64,000 nt of DNA from Allobosea caraganae (GTDB lineage: Bacteria; Pseudomonadota; Alphaproteobacteria; Rhizobiales; Beijerinckiaceae): positions 124,001 to 188,000 of the forward strand of contig NZ_QQTO01000021.1 of assembly GCF_003351345.1 (NCBI RefSeq). Direction: 5' to 3'. The notes under the pieces were generated by a model. The model was not told the origin of the DNA, did no database searches, and was given only the letters and a program-made list of their open reading frames with translations. How positions within the stretch are numbered: the first letter of the stretch is position 1; every line of letters begins with the position of its first letter. Positions 51,733 through 60,065 of this stretch are shown here, one piece after another. The position numbers were made by a program, and so were the translations under genes.

Positions 51733-52944
51733 TCAGGCCTCATAGCCGAAGGGGTCGTCCACCGAATGGGCAGGCTGGGTGAACCAGTGGGCGCCATCCT
51801 CGGCCATGTAGATGATGTCCTCCAGGCGCACGCCGAACTCGCCGTAGATGCAGATCATCGGCTCGTCCGAGAAACACATGCCGACCTGCAGCGGCGTCTT
51901 GTTGCCCTTGACCATGAAGGCCTCCTCGTGGACGTCGAGGCCGAGCCCATGGCCGGTGCGGTGGGGCAGGCCGGGCACCTTGTAGCCCGGGCCGAAGCCG
52001 GCCGCCTCGATGACGCCGCGGGCGGCGGCATCGACCGCCTCGCAGGGCGCGCCGAGCACCGCGGCTGCGAAAGCGGCGAGCTGCGCCTTCTTCTCCAGGT
52101 TCCAGATCTCGCGCTGGCGGGCATTCGCCTCGCCGAAGATGTAGGTGCGGGTGATGTCGGAGCGGTAGCCGCCGACCTTGGTGCCCATGTCGATCAGCAC
52201 CATGTCGCCATCGGCGAGCGTCTGCGGATAGGGCACGCCATGGGGATAGGCGGTGGCCTCGCCGAACTGGGCGGTGCCGCTGGTCCAGCTCATCCCGAGC
52301 TTGCGATGGGCGCGGTCGAGGAAGTCGATGGTCTCGGTCGTGGTGACGCCGACCTGGAGGGCGCGGGCGGCGGCGCGGTGGACCTCCATGGTCACGTCCA
52401 TGGCGCGCTGGATCAGTGCGATCTCGGCCGATGACTTCAGCTGCCGGCAGGTGGCGGTGACCGGGCTGCCGCTGGTGAAGGAGTAGCGGTTGCCGGCCTT
52501 GCGCAGGCCGTCGACGATGAAGAAGGGCGTGTGCGGGTCGAGCGCGACAGAGCCGCTCTCATAGCCCATGCTGCGGATGGTATCGACGACCAGCTCGGTC
52601 GGGTCCTCATGCTCCTCCCAGCAGCGGACATCGTCGCCGAAGCGCATCAGCTCGCGCGTCTTCGGCTCCTCGAAGGTGGGGCTGAGATAGACGACCTCGC
52701 CCTCGGCCGGGATGATGGCGCCATGCAGGCGCTCGGTCAGGCCGAGCTGGATGCCGGTGAAGTAGTTCAGGCTGGTCGAGGTGTCGAGATAGAGCGCCTG
52801 CAGCCCCTGCTCGCGCAGCAGAGCCTGTGCCTTCTCGATGCGGGCCTTGTATTCCGTCACCGCGATCGGCTCGATGCCATCCGTCATCGGCTTCAGCTTG
52901 GCGAGTTCCTCCGCGAAGCTCGACCCACCCACTCCGATCGTCAT
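51733..52944 (-). CDS. M24-family metallopeptidase (Xaa-Pro dipeptidase/creatinase-like)
   Basis: 403 residues. N-terminal creatinase-like domain (to about 165) and a C-terminal pita-bread domain with all five metal ligands: Asp in LIDMGTKVGG and YRSDITRT, His in GHGLGLDVHE, and Glu in CFSDEPMICIYGEFGVRLED. Family members are prolidases, aminopeptidase P and creatinases; creatinase itself lacks metal ligands, so this is a peptidase-type member. It is on its own, convergent with GntR across element A, and could cleave peptides imported by the neighbouring Dpp-type system. Confidence 0.88.
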   Translation of the reverse strand: MTIGVGGSSFAEELAKLKPMTDGIEPIAVTEYKARIEKAQALLREQGLQALYLDTSTSLNYFTGIQLGLTERLHGAIIPAEGEVVYLSPTFEEPKTRELMRFGDDVRCWEEHEDPTELVVDTIRSMGYESGSVALDPHTPFFIVDGLRKAGNRYSFTSGSPVTATCRQLKSSAEIALIQRAMDVTMEVHRAAARALQVGVTTTETIDFLDRAHRKLGMSWTSGTAQFGEATAYPHGVPYPQTLADGDMVLIDMGTKVGGYRSDITRTYIFGEANARQREIWNLEKKAQLAAFAAAVLGAPCEAVDAAARGVIEAAGFGPGYKVPGLPHRTGHGLGLDVHEEAFMVKGNKTPLQVGMCFSDEPMICIYGEFGVRLEDIIYMAEDGAHWFTQPAHSVDDPFGYEA

Positions 52945-53144
52945 GCGTCCTGGTCCTCGTCATCGGCCCGACGCTTTCAGTCGCGCAAGGGGCGTTGCAA
53001 TGCGCCGCGTCCGACGTCAGGGGGCTTGTGCTGATCCTGCGTCACCGGCGGCCAAATCTGTCCGAGCCCGCGCGCAGTTCCTAGCCGTGCTGGACGCAGG
53101 CCGGGCATGAGTTGATGCAGTGGCTTGCGATGGAGCGGGACGCT

Positions 53145-53900
53145 TCAACCCGCCTTCAGCGAGAAACCGCCATCGACGACGAGGTGCTGGCCGGTGATGA
53201 AGGAGGCTTCGGGCGAGGCCATGAACAGGATGGCGGCGGCGATGTCCTCCGGCTCGGCGAAGCGCTGGAGATAGGTGCCGGCGAGCATGCGGTCGCGCAC
53301 CTCCTGCGGCAGGGCGCGCAGGATGTCGGTGTTGGTATGGCCGGGCGCGACGGCGTTGACCGTGATCGCCGGAGCCAGCTGCTTGGCCAGCGTCTTGGTC
53401 AGGTTCACCACGCCGGCCTTGGCGGCGGAATAGTCCATCACGCCCTCGCGGCCGCACTGGTCGAGCCCGCGCACCGAGGTGACGTTGATGATGCGGCCGC
53501 TGCCTTGCGCCAGCATATGGGGCGCGACGGCCTGGCAGCAGAGGAAGACGCTGACGAGGTTGGTGTTGAGCGTCTGGAGCATCTCCTCCGCCGTGCGCTC
53601 CTCGAAGGGCCGGGGATGGCTGGCGCCGGCATTGTTGACGAGGATGTCGATGCGGCCGAAGCGCGCCGCGACCTCGCCGATCGCCCGCTTCACGTCATCG
53701 GAACTGGTCACGTCGCCGAGCACGGTCTCCATCGTCAGACCCTCGGTGGCCGAGCGCGCCTTCATCTCGGCGAGGCTGGTCTCGCCCTTGCCCATGATGG
53801 CGACGCGGGCGCCCTCCTGGGCGAAGCGGCGGGCGGTCGCCGCGCCGATGCCGCGTCCTCCGCCAGTGACGAGGGCGGTCAATCCTGCGAGCCGTGCCAT
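53145..53900 (-). CDS. Short-chain dehydrogenase/reductase
   Basis: 251 residues from ATG 53900 (AAGGA upstream). Cofactor motif GGGRGIG near residue 13, NNAG near 88, catalytic Ser in NVTSVRG and the YxxxK pair in DYSAAKAG. Classical SDR, oxidising or reducing an alcohol with NAD(P). It is the last gene of the TRAP/lactonase operon and 13 bases from the amidohydrolase gene, so it probably acts on a sugar acid or its keto derivative. The C-terminus GGFSLKAG is typical of the FabG-like group. Confidence 0.88.
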   Translation of the reverse strand: MARLAGLTALVTGGGRGIGAATARRFAQEGARVAIMGKGETSLAEMKARSATEGLTMETVLGDVTSSDDVKRAIGEVAARFGRIDILVNNAGASHPRPFEERTAEEMLQTLNTNLVSVFLCCQAVAPHMLAQGSGRIINVTSVRGLDQCGREGVMDYSAAKAGVVNLTKTLAKQLAPAITVNAVAPGHTNTDILRALPQEVRDRMLAGTYLQRFAEPEDIAAAILFMASPEASFITGQHLVVDGGFSLKAG

Positions 53901-53913
53901 GGGTATGTATCCT

Positions 53914-54756
53914 TCAGAAGCCGTAGAGTGCGGTGGGGTTGTCGACGAGGATGCGGCGGCGCGTCGCCTCGTCGCCGGCCCAGTCGAGCAGCAGGTCGAG
54001 GAGGCCCGCGTCGTCGGGCTTGTCCGTGAGCGCGAGATGCGGCCAGTTCGTCGCCCAGACCATGCGCTCGGGCGCGGCGCGCACCAGCGCCTTGGCGAGC
54101 GCGCCGACATCGCCGTAGAGCGGTGCGCCGAGCTTCGAGGTCTCGTAGGGCGCGGACAGCTTCACGTAGACGCGGCCGGTCTCGACCAGGTCGAGCAGGC
54201 AGCGGAAGGCTGGGTCATCGACCGCGACGGGCTCCAGGTACTTGCCGACATGGTCGATCACCACCGTGCAGGGCCAGGCGCGGATCTGCGCGGCGTAGTA
54301 GGGCAGGCGGCGGCCGTCGCACTGGAACTGGACGTGCCAGCCGGCCTCATGCGCCTTGGCGGCGATGGCGTCGAACTGCTCGATCGGCACGGCTGCGCCG
54401 CCAAGCAGGTGGAAGCGGGCGCCGCGCATGCCGGCCGCGGTCATGCGGGCCATCTCGTCAGGGCTGATCGAGGCATCGACTACCCCGACTGCGCGCGCCG
54501 TATCGAGTCCGAAGGCCGCGACGGCGTCGAGCGTGCAGCGGTTGTCGGTGCCGTAGGCGGTGGGCTGGACCACGACCGTCCTGGTGAGGCCGAGCCGGCG
54601 CATCACCTCGCGATACTCGGCGACGCCGGCATCGGGCGGCTGCGCCAGCGCGGTCGGCGCCAGCGGATAGCGCTGGTCGAGGATGTGGATGTTGGTGTCC
54701 ACGGCTCCGGGCGGCGCCTTGAGGCGCGGCCCGGGCGATGCGGCGGGATCGATCAT
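53914..54756 (-). CDS. Amidohydrolase-2 family lactonase/isomerase (galactarolactone isomerase- or LigI-like)
   Basis: 280 residues from ATG 54756 (AGAGG upstream); the longer open frame runs into palindromic element B. It begins GAVDTNIHILDQRYP, and has VVIDHVGKYLEP and VWATNWPHLALTD near the end, the pattern of D-galactarolactone isomerase and 2-pyrone-4,6-dicarboxylate lactonase (LigI) in the amidohydrolase superfamily. The usual HxH is reduced to NIH here, consistent with the metal-poor or metal-independent members of this group. With a TRAP transporter and two SDRs it points to sugar-acid lactone metabolism. Confidence 0.82.
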   Translation of the reverse strand: MIDPAASPGPRLKAPPGAVDTNIHILDQRYPLAPTALAQPPDAGVAEYREVMRRLGLTRTVVVQPTAYGTDNRCTLDAVAAFGLDTARAVGVVDASISPDEMARMTAAGMRGARFHLLGGAAVPIEQFDAIAAKAHEAGWHVQFQCDGRRLPYYAAQIRAWPCTVVIDHVGKYLEPVAVDDPAFRCLLDLVETGRVYVKLSAPYETSKLGAPLYGDVGALAKALVRAAPERMVWATNWPHLALTDKPDDAGLLDLLLDWAGDEATRRRILVDNPTALYGF

Positions 54757-54819
54757 CGCATTGCCTCTTTCAGCGGCTCTTCCGAACGTTTGGTCGGGAA
54801 CCTGGATGGTGAAACACCT

Positions 54820-54966
54820 CCCTTCCCCCTGGCGGGGAAGGGTAATGGGGATGGGGGGCGAACGACGGGGGTGAAGCGCTGCTTGTCGAGGCGAAACGGC
54901 AAAATACGGAAACGATCGCCTCGACTTTTCGCCCCCCACCCCAACCCCTCCCCGCAAGGGGAGGGG
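54820..54966. repeat. Palindromic intergenic element B
   Basis: About 147 bases with nested symmetry: a left hairpin CCCTTCCCC/GGGGAAGGG (54820-54842), a right hairpin CCCCTCCCC/GGGGAGGGG (54945-54966), long-range pairing of ATGGGGGGCGAA with TTCGCCCCCCA, and a central stem GTCGAGGCGA/TCGCCTCGAC (54885-54894 with 54916-54925). It lies inside the operon between the SDR and the lactonase-like gene. Confidence 0.75.
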
Positions 54967-54985
54967 CTCCCGCGCCCCACCCGGC

Positions 54986-55777
54986 TTACGGCATGTACTG
55001 GCCGCCATTGACCTCGATGATCTGGCCGGTGACGTAGCCGCTGGCCGCATCCGAGGCGAGGTAGAGGAAGGCGCCGGTGCATTCCTCGGCGACGCCGAGC
55101 CGGTTCATCGGCACGGTCGCCTGCATGGCGGCGAGCTGCTCGGGCGTCGAATAGCGCTTGTGGAAGGGCGTGGTGATCACGCCGGGCGAGACGGCGTTGA
55201 CGCGGATCTTGGCGCCGGCGAGCTCCTTGGCCCAGCCGCGCGTCGCGGTCGAGACGAAGCCCTTTGACGCCGCATAGAGCACCGCGCCGCCGCCGCCGCC
55301 ATTGCGGGCCGCGATCGAGGTGACGTTGATGATGCTGCCGCCAGTTCCCTGCGCCTGCATGTGCCTTGCGCCCTCGCGGACGAAATGGATGACGTGGCGG
55401 ATGTTGAGGTCGATGACGTCGTCGATCAGCGCGTCGTCATAGTCGCCGATCGGCACGCGCCTCACCAGGCCGCCGGCATTGTTGACGAGAACGTCGAGCC
55501 GGCCGAGCCCGGCGACCGCCTCAGCGACGATGCGCGCGGCCGAGCCGTCCTTGGTGACGTCGCCGCCGACGAGGATGGCGGTGCCGCCGGCCGCCTTGAT
55601 CTTGGCCGCGACGGCCTCGGCCTTGTCCTTGCTCGCGTTGTAGTGGACCGCGACCTTGGCGCCGGAGCGGGCGAAGCCCTCGGCCGCGGCGGCGCCGATG
55701 CCGGTGCTGGCGCCGGTGATCAGGACCGCCTTCCCCGCCAGGTCGGGAAAGGTCGGCGCGGCAGCTGAACTCGTCAT
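54986..55777 (-). CDS. Short-chain dehydrogenase/reductase (sugar or uronate type)
   Basis: 263 residues from ATG 55777 with GGAG six bases upstream; an in-frame ATG at 55789 is less well placed. Cofactor motif GASTGIG, NNAG, catalytic Ser in NVTSIAARN and YxxxK in LYAASKGF. The C-terminal GGQYMP is typical of glucose/sugar dehydrogenase-like SDRs. It follows DctM by 43 bases. It probably oxidises the imported sugar acid (to a lactone or keto acid) ahead of the lactonase-like enzyme. Confidence 0.88.
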   Translation of the reverse strand: MTSSAAAPTFPDLAGKAVLITGASTGIGAAAAEGFARSGAKVAVHYNASKDKAEAVAAKIKAAGGTAILVGGDVTKDGSAARIVAEAVAGLGRLDVLVNNAGGLVRRVPIGDYDDALIDDVIDLNIRHVIHFVREGARHMQAQGTGGSIINVTSIAARNGGGGGAVLYAASKGFVSTATRGWAKELAGAKIRVNAVSPGVITTPFHKRYSTPEQLAAMQATVPMNRLGVAEECTGAFLYLASDAASGYVTGQIIEVNGGQYMP

Positions 55778-55820
55778 GGCAAACTCCATAGGCAGTCTGG
55801 TGAAGAGAGGGCGGGCGGGC

Positions 55821-57101
55821 TTATTTCAGCACGCTCGGAAGCCAGAGCGTCAGCGCCGGCACGTAGGTGACCAGCGCCAGCACGACGAGCATCGGGATGT
55901 AGAACACCATGATGCTCTTCGAGACGGCTTCCATCGAAACCTTGCCGATGGCGCAGCCGACCGCAAGCGTCGGGCCGACCGGCGGCGTGAGCAGGCCGAT
56001 GCCGAGGTTGAGGATCATGATGATGCCGAAATGCACGGGGTCGACGCCGAACTGCTTGACGATCGGCAGGAAGATCGGCGTGCAGATCAGCAGCATGGGC
56101 GCGAGGTCCATGAAGGTGCCCAGCACCAGCAGCACGACGTTGATCAGCAGCAGCAGCGTGTACTTGTTATCGGCGACGGCGAGGAAGAACTCGGCGGCGC
56201 GCTGGGGCACCTGCATCAGCGCCATCATGTAGCCGAAGGCGACGGAGAAGCCGATCATCAGCATGACCATGCCGACCGTGCGCACGACGCGCCCGACCAG
56301 GATGTGCAGCTCCGACCACTTGTAGTCGCGGTAGATGAACATGGTGACGCAGAACGAATAGATGCAGGCGACAGCGGCCGATTCCGTCGGGGTGAAGATG
56401 CCGCCCAGGATGCCGCCGAGGATGATGAGGACGGTCAGCAGGCCCCAGAACGCCTCGACGACGATCTTGAGCGAGCGGCGCAGCGGAATGACCTCGCCCT
56501 TCGGGTAGTTGTTCCTGCGGGCGATGACCAGCACCAGCACCATCAGCGACAGGCCGAGCAGGAAGCCGGGGATCGCCCCGGCGAGGAACAGGTCGGCGAT
56601 CGAGACCGAGCCGCCGGCCGCCAGCGAATAGATCACCGCGTTGTGCGAGGGCGGGATCAGCAGCGGCTGCAGCGAGCCGGAGACGGTGACGTTGACCGCG
56701 AACAGGCGCGGATAGCCCTCGCGGATCATCTGCGGGATCATCACCGAGCCGATCGAGGCGGTATCGGCCACCGACGAGCCGGAGATGCAGCCGAAGAAGG
56801 CCGAGGCGAGGATGTTGACCAGCGCCAGGCCGCCGCGGATCCAGCCGACGAAGATCTTGGCGAGGTTGACCAGCCGCTCGGCCATGCCGCCCTCGGCCAT
56901 GATGCCGCCGGCGAGGATGAAGAAGGGGATGGCGAGCAGGGCGAAGTCGTCGGTGCCGTCCGAGACCTTCAGCATCACCGCCTCGAGCGGCAGGTCGGTG
57001 AACAGAGCGGCGAGGATGGCGCCGAGGCCGAGCGCATAGGCGACCGGCATGCCGACCAGGCACAGGATGGTGAAGGAGCCGAGGAGAACGAGCAGATCCA
57101 T
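55821..57101 (-). CDS. dctM: TRAP transporter large membrane subunit (DctM)
   Basis: 426 residues, about a dozen membrane segments, with the DctM signatures VGMPVAYALGLGA at the start, FFGCISGSSVADTASIGSVMIPQM and LQPLLIPPSHNAVIYSLA, GIFTPTESAAVACIYSF, and MILNLGIGLLTPPVGPTL near the end. It couples Na+ gradient to uptake of the substrate held by DctP. It starts six bases after the DctQ stop. Confidence 0.94.
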   Translation of the reverse strand: MDLLVLLGSFTILCLVGMPVAYALGLGAILAALFTDLPLEAVMLKVSDGTDDFALLAIPFFILAGGIMAEGGMAERLVNLAKIFVGWIRGGLALVNILASAFFGCISGSSVADTASIGSVMIPQMIREGYPRLFAVNVTVSGSLQPLLIPPSHNAVIYSLAAGGSVSIADLFLAGAIPGFLLGLSLMVLVLVIARRNNYPKGEVIPLRRSLKIVVEAFWGLLTVLIILGGILGGIFTPTESAAVACIYSFCVTMFIYRDYKWSELHILVGRVVRTVGMVMLMIGFSVAFGYMMALMQVPQRAAEFFLAVADNKYTLLLLINVVLLVLGTFMDLAPMLLICTPIFLPIVKQFGVDPVHFGIIMILNLGIGLLTPPVGPTLAVGCAIGKVSMEAVSKSIMVFYIPMLVVLALVTYVPALTLWLPSVLK

Positions 57102-57107
57102 GGCGGC

Positions 57108-57632
57108 TTATTCCGTGCTGATCGGGGCAAGCGCGTCGTCGCGCTCATGGGCCGCCTGGAAGAGACGTCCGGTCCAGAGCCGCTCGATCACGAACAGCGT
57201 GGTGATGGCGCCGCCGATCGGGATCGGCAGATAGGTCAGGCCGACCGAGAGCCAGGGAAATTCGGCGATCGACTGGTAGAAGGTCGTCTGCACCAGCTTG
57301 GCGCCCCAGACGAACATGAACAGGCTGGTGCTGGCCATGCAGAGCTCGACGACCCAGCCGATCATCGTCCTGGCCGCGCCGCTCAGCATGTCCGGGATGA
57401 TGTTGACGGCGATGTGCAGGTTCTCGCGGTAGCAGATCGCGGCCGACAGGAAGGAGAACCAGATCATCAGCAGCACCGCCATCGGCTCCGGCCAGGAGGC
57501 GGCGACGTTGAGCACGTAGCGGGTGAAGACGCCGTAGGGGATGATGAGCGTGATGACGACGAGGCATGCCCCGGCAATGATCATCGTGAGCCTGGACACG
57601 AGGTCCATGGCACGGACATAGGCCTGCATCAT
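57108..57632 (-). CDS. dctQ: TRAP transporter small membrane subunit (DctQ)
   Basis: 174 residues with four membrane segments; the PEPMAVLLMIWFSFLSAAICYRENLHIAV segment (around residues 42-70) is the DctQ hallmark. Essential partner of DctM. It starts with two consecutive ATG codons (57632 and 57629); either may be used. It lies between DctP and DctM in the usual P-Q-M order. Confidence 0.92.
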   Translation of the reverse strand: MMQAYVRAMDLVSRLTMIIAGACLVVITLIIPYGVFTRYVLNVAASWPEPMAVLLMIWFSFLSAAICYRENLHIAVNIIPDMLSGAARTMIGWVVELCMASTSLFMFVWGAKLVQTTFYQSIAEFPWLSVGLTYLPIPIGGAITTLFVIERLWTGRLFQAAHERDDALAPISTE

Positions 57633-57719
57633 GTGAGGTTCCGCCGTTCGGGGAAGGCCGGCCCCACCCGCGAGCCTGCGGGCGGGGCCGGTGTCAATCC
57701 GGCCTCAGGGCCGCCGCGC

Positions 57720-58718
57720 TCACTGCACCTGCGAGATGCGCTCGATCATCGTCTTGTGCTCGGCGCCGAACTTGTCCCAGACCGGCTTGACCGCCGTCTG
57801 GAAGCGCTTCTTCTCCTCCGGCGAGACCGTGGTGACGACGACGTTGTTCGCCTTCATGTCTTCCAGCGACTTCTTTACCATGTCCTGCCAGAGCCCTCGC
57901 TGCTCGGCCTGGGCCTCCTTGCCGAACTTCATGACCAGCTTCTGGTCTTCGGGCGAGAGCGTGTTCCAGACCCGCTTCGAGAAGACGATGATTTCCGGGA
58001 TCATCAGGTGCTCGGTCAGGGAATAGTACTTGGCGTAGTTGTAGTGCTGCCCGGACGCATAGCTCGGCTCGTTGTTCTCGGCACCGTCGACGACGCCGGT
58101 CTGCAGGCCGTTGATGAGCTGGTCGAAGCCCATGGCGACGCCGTTGCCGCCCATGTCGTTCATCATCTGCACGAACATGGGGTTGCCCATGGTGCGGATC
58201 TTCTGGCCCTTCAGGTCCTCCATCTTGGCCACGCCGCGCTGCTTGCCATAGATGTTGCGGGCGCCGCCATCCATCCAGGCGATGCCGATCAGGCCGGTCT
58301 TGTCGTTGGCGGTGATCTTGGCGAGCAACTCGTCGCCGATCGGGCCGTCGACGACCTTGTGCATATGGGCGCTGTCGCGGAAGAGATAGGGCAGGTTGAG
58401 CACGTTGAGCTCGGGGATGACCGGGCCCATCACGCCGACCGAGACGCGCGCCATGGCGAGCGCGCCGACCTGGGCCTGCTCGAGGAACTCCTTCTCGCCG
58501 CCGAGCTGCATCGACGGATAGACCTGGACCTTGAGCCGGCCGTTGGTGGCCTTCTCGAGCTTGGCGCCCATGCGCTCGACGGCCTCGACCGTCGGATAGC
58601 CCTTGGGATGGACGTCTGCCGATTTGAGGGTGAGGTTCTGCTGGGCGAATACGGGGCTGAATAGGGCCGTGCCGAGCATGACGGCTCCGGCCACAGAAAT
58701 CGCTTTCGCGAATGACAT
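57720..58718 (-). CDS. dctP: TRAP transporter solute-binding protein (DctP), uronate/sugar-acid type
   Basis: 332 residues from ATG 58718 with GGAGGAGAT upstream. Sec signal peptide residues 1-25 (ending SPVFAQ). Mature part shows SADVHPKGYPTVEAVERMGAKL, the conserved Arg region MARVSVGV, MEDLKGQKIRTM, and VVDGAENNEPSY, the last being characteristic of DctP proteins that bind hexuronates and related sugar acids. This supports a sugar-acid substrate, together with the SDR and lactonase-like genes. First gene of the six-gene operon, 400 bases from the divergent GntR regulator. Confidence 0.9.
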   Translation of the reverse strand: MSFAKAISVAGAVMLGTALFSPVFAQQNLTLKSADVHPKGYPTVEAVERMGAKLEKATNGRLKVQVYPSMQLGGEKEFLEQAQVGALAMARVSVGVMGPVIPELNVLNLPYLFRDSAHMHKVVDGPIGDELLAKITANDKTGLIGIAWMDGGARNIYGKQRGVAKMEDLKGQKIRTMGNPMFVQMMNDMGGNGVAMGFDQLINGLQTGVVDGAENNEPSYASGQHYNYAKYYSLTEHLMIPEIIVFSKRVWNTLSPEDQKLVMKFGKEAQAEQRGLWQDMVKKSLEDMKANNVVVTTVSPEEKKRFQTAVKPVWDKFGAEHKTMIERISQVQ

Positions 58719-58825
58719 GGTTGATCTCCTCCCGGTATGGCCGGTCGTTGCCGGCTTCCTGGCGCATACGAGCAGATTTCGAGAGCCTGTCTCGTCACGC
58801 CGATGAACGCAGTCTGCGTCTCTGT

Positions 58826-58881
58826 ATGGTAATGTCAAGCGTACCATGGCGCGAATTGCCAAAGTTATCAGACAACTTTGG
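58826..58881. promoter_or_regulatory. Two dyads in the dctP/GntR divergent promoter region
   Basis: Dyad 1: ATGGTA (58826-58831) and TACCAT (58842-58847) with a 10-base spacer. Dyad 2: perfect 8-base arms CCAAAGTT (58859-58866) and AACTTTGG (58874-58881) with a 7-base centre, followed by TATA so that TTTGGTATA appears, a half-site like the GGTATACC-type operators of uronate GntR regulators. Both lie upstream of the dctP start (58718). Confidence 0.5.
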
Positions 58882-59119
58882 TATAGGCTGTAATTTATAC
58901 GCTGGCTCTCAACGCAATATGGCGGCTACGGAAGTCAATCCGCGCCGCTATAGCTGCCAGTTACTTTCGGACTCGTCCGCGATCCCGCTCGCGCCCGCGT
59001 CCCCTCCAGCCCAGCCGTCTTGTCTCTCTTGCGGCCGGTGCGACACTGGAATATCAGATATGAGACTTCAGGCACAAGCCCCTTCGACCTGTCGGGCGGC
59101 CGGGAGCAAAGCGACGCGC

Positions 59120-59791
59120 ATGGTTCTGGTCCGCCCAAAATCCCTCAAGGAATTGACGCTCGACGAATTGCGCCGGCGCATCATCGACGGGCGCATCGGC
59201 TTCGGCGAGGCGCTGTCGGAGAATGCGCTCGCCAGCGAGCTCGGCGTCAGCAAGACGCCGGTGCGCGAGGCGCTGATGCAGCTCAGGACCGAGGGGCTGG
59301 TCGACATCCAGCCGCAGCGCGGCACCTACGTGTTCCGCCTGGAGGCCGAGCAGGTGGTGGCGATCTCCGAGCTGCGCGCGGTGCTGGAGGTGGCGGCGAT
59401 CGGCATGGCGATGGAGCGCGCCCCCGACGGGCTCATTGCCGGCATGGAGCGCATCCTCGCCGAGATGGAGCGCGCCTTCGCGGAGGGCGACATCGTCGGC
59501 TATCGCACCGGCGACGGCGAGTACCATCAGCTCATGGTGGCGATGAGCGGCAACGACTACCTGGCCGATGCCTACGCGCTGATCACCTTCCGGCTCCAGG
59601 CCCTGCGCTCGCGCCTGTCGCGCAATGCCACGCTGAACCAGCGCTCGATCGACCAGCATCGCGAGATGCTGGCGCTAGCGAGGGCGGGGAGGGGCGAAGA
59701 ACTCAAGGCGCTGCTCGCCTCCCATGCCGGCAACACGCAGAGCGACTATCTGGCGCTGCTGCATGCAGGCAAGGAAGCGCTCGCGTCCTGA
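59120..59791 (+). CDS. GntR-family regulator (FCD domain)
   Basis: 223 residues from ATG 59120; ATG 59060 (with GGAA at good spacing) would add 20 residues of unconserved sequence, so the start is open. The winged HTH covers residues about 8-72 (LTLDELRRRIIDGRIGFGEALSENALASELGVSKTPVREALMQLRTEGLVDIQPQRGTYVF) and a helical FCD domain follows with ELRAVLEVAAIGMA, a DGEYHQLMVAMSGN metal-site segment and DQHREMLALA. It is divergent from the TRAP operon, whose promoter region contains two dyads, and is the likely local repressor. Confidence 0.88.
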   Translation: MVLVRPKSLKELTLDELRRRIIDGRIGFGEALSENALASELGVSKTPVREALMQLRTEGLVDIQPQRGTYVFRLEAEQVVAISELRAVLEVAAIGMAMERAPDGLIAGMERILAEMERAFAEGDIVGYRTGDGEYHQLMVAMSGNDYLADAYALITFRLQALRSRLSRNATLNQRSIDQHREMLALARAGRGEELKALLASHAGNTQSDYLALLHAGKEALAS

Positions 59792-60065
59792 GCGTGCTCG
59801 GCTGCACGGAATCTGCACGAAATGCCTGAGCTTCTGCGCAGCCGCTCCCTTTAGGCTGCAATCGGCGCCGCTATCCCGGTGGCATGAGACGCCGCCGTCC
59901 GCCGCCTGAAGCCCTGCCCCGCCTGCCATCCAGCCTCGCCAGGGATGGCTGGTGGCTTGTCCCTCCCAAAAAGCCGCTAGCCGAAGCCCGCCCCGTCATC
60001 GCGGCGGATGCCCCTGCGCGCGCCGCGCCCCTGCTCCTCTTCCCCCGCCTCAAGGTGCAACGCCC

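Noticed and set aside
55656..58664. 1002-residue plus-strand open frame
   Set aside because: Antisense to the SDR and TRAP genes; His/Asp/Arg-rich shadow typical of high-GC membrane-protein genes.
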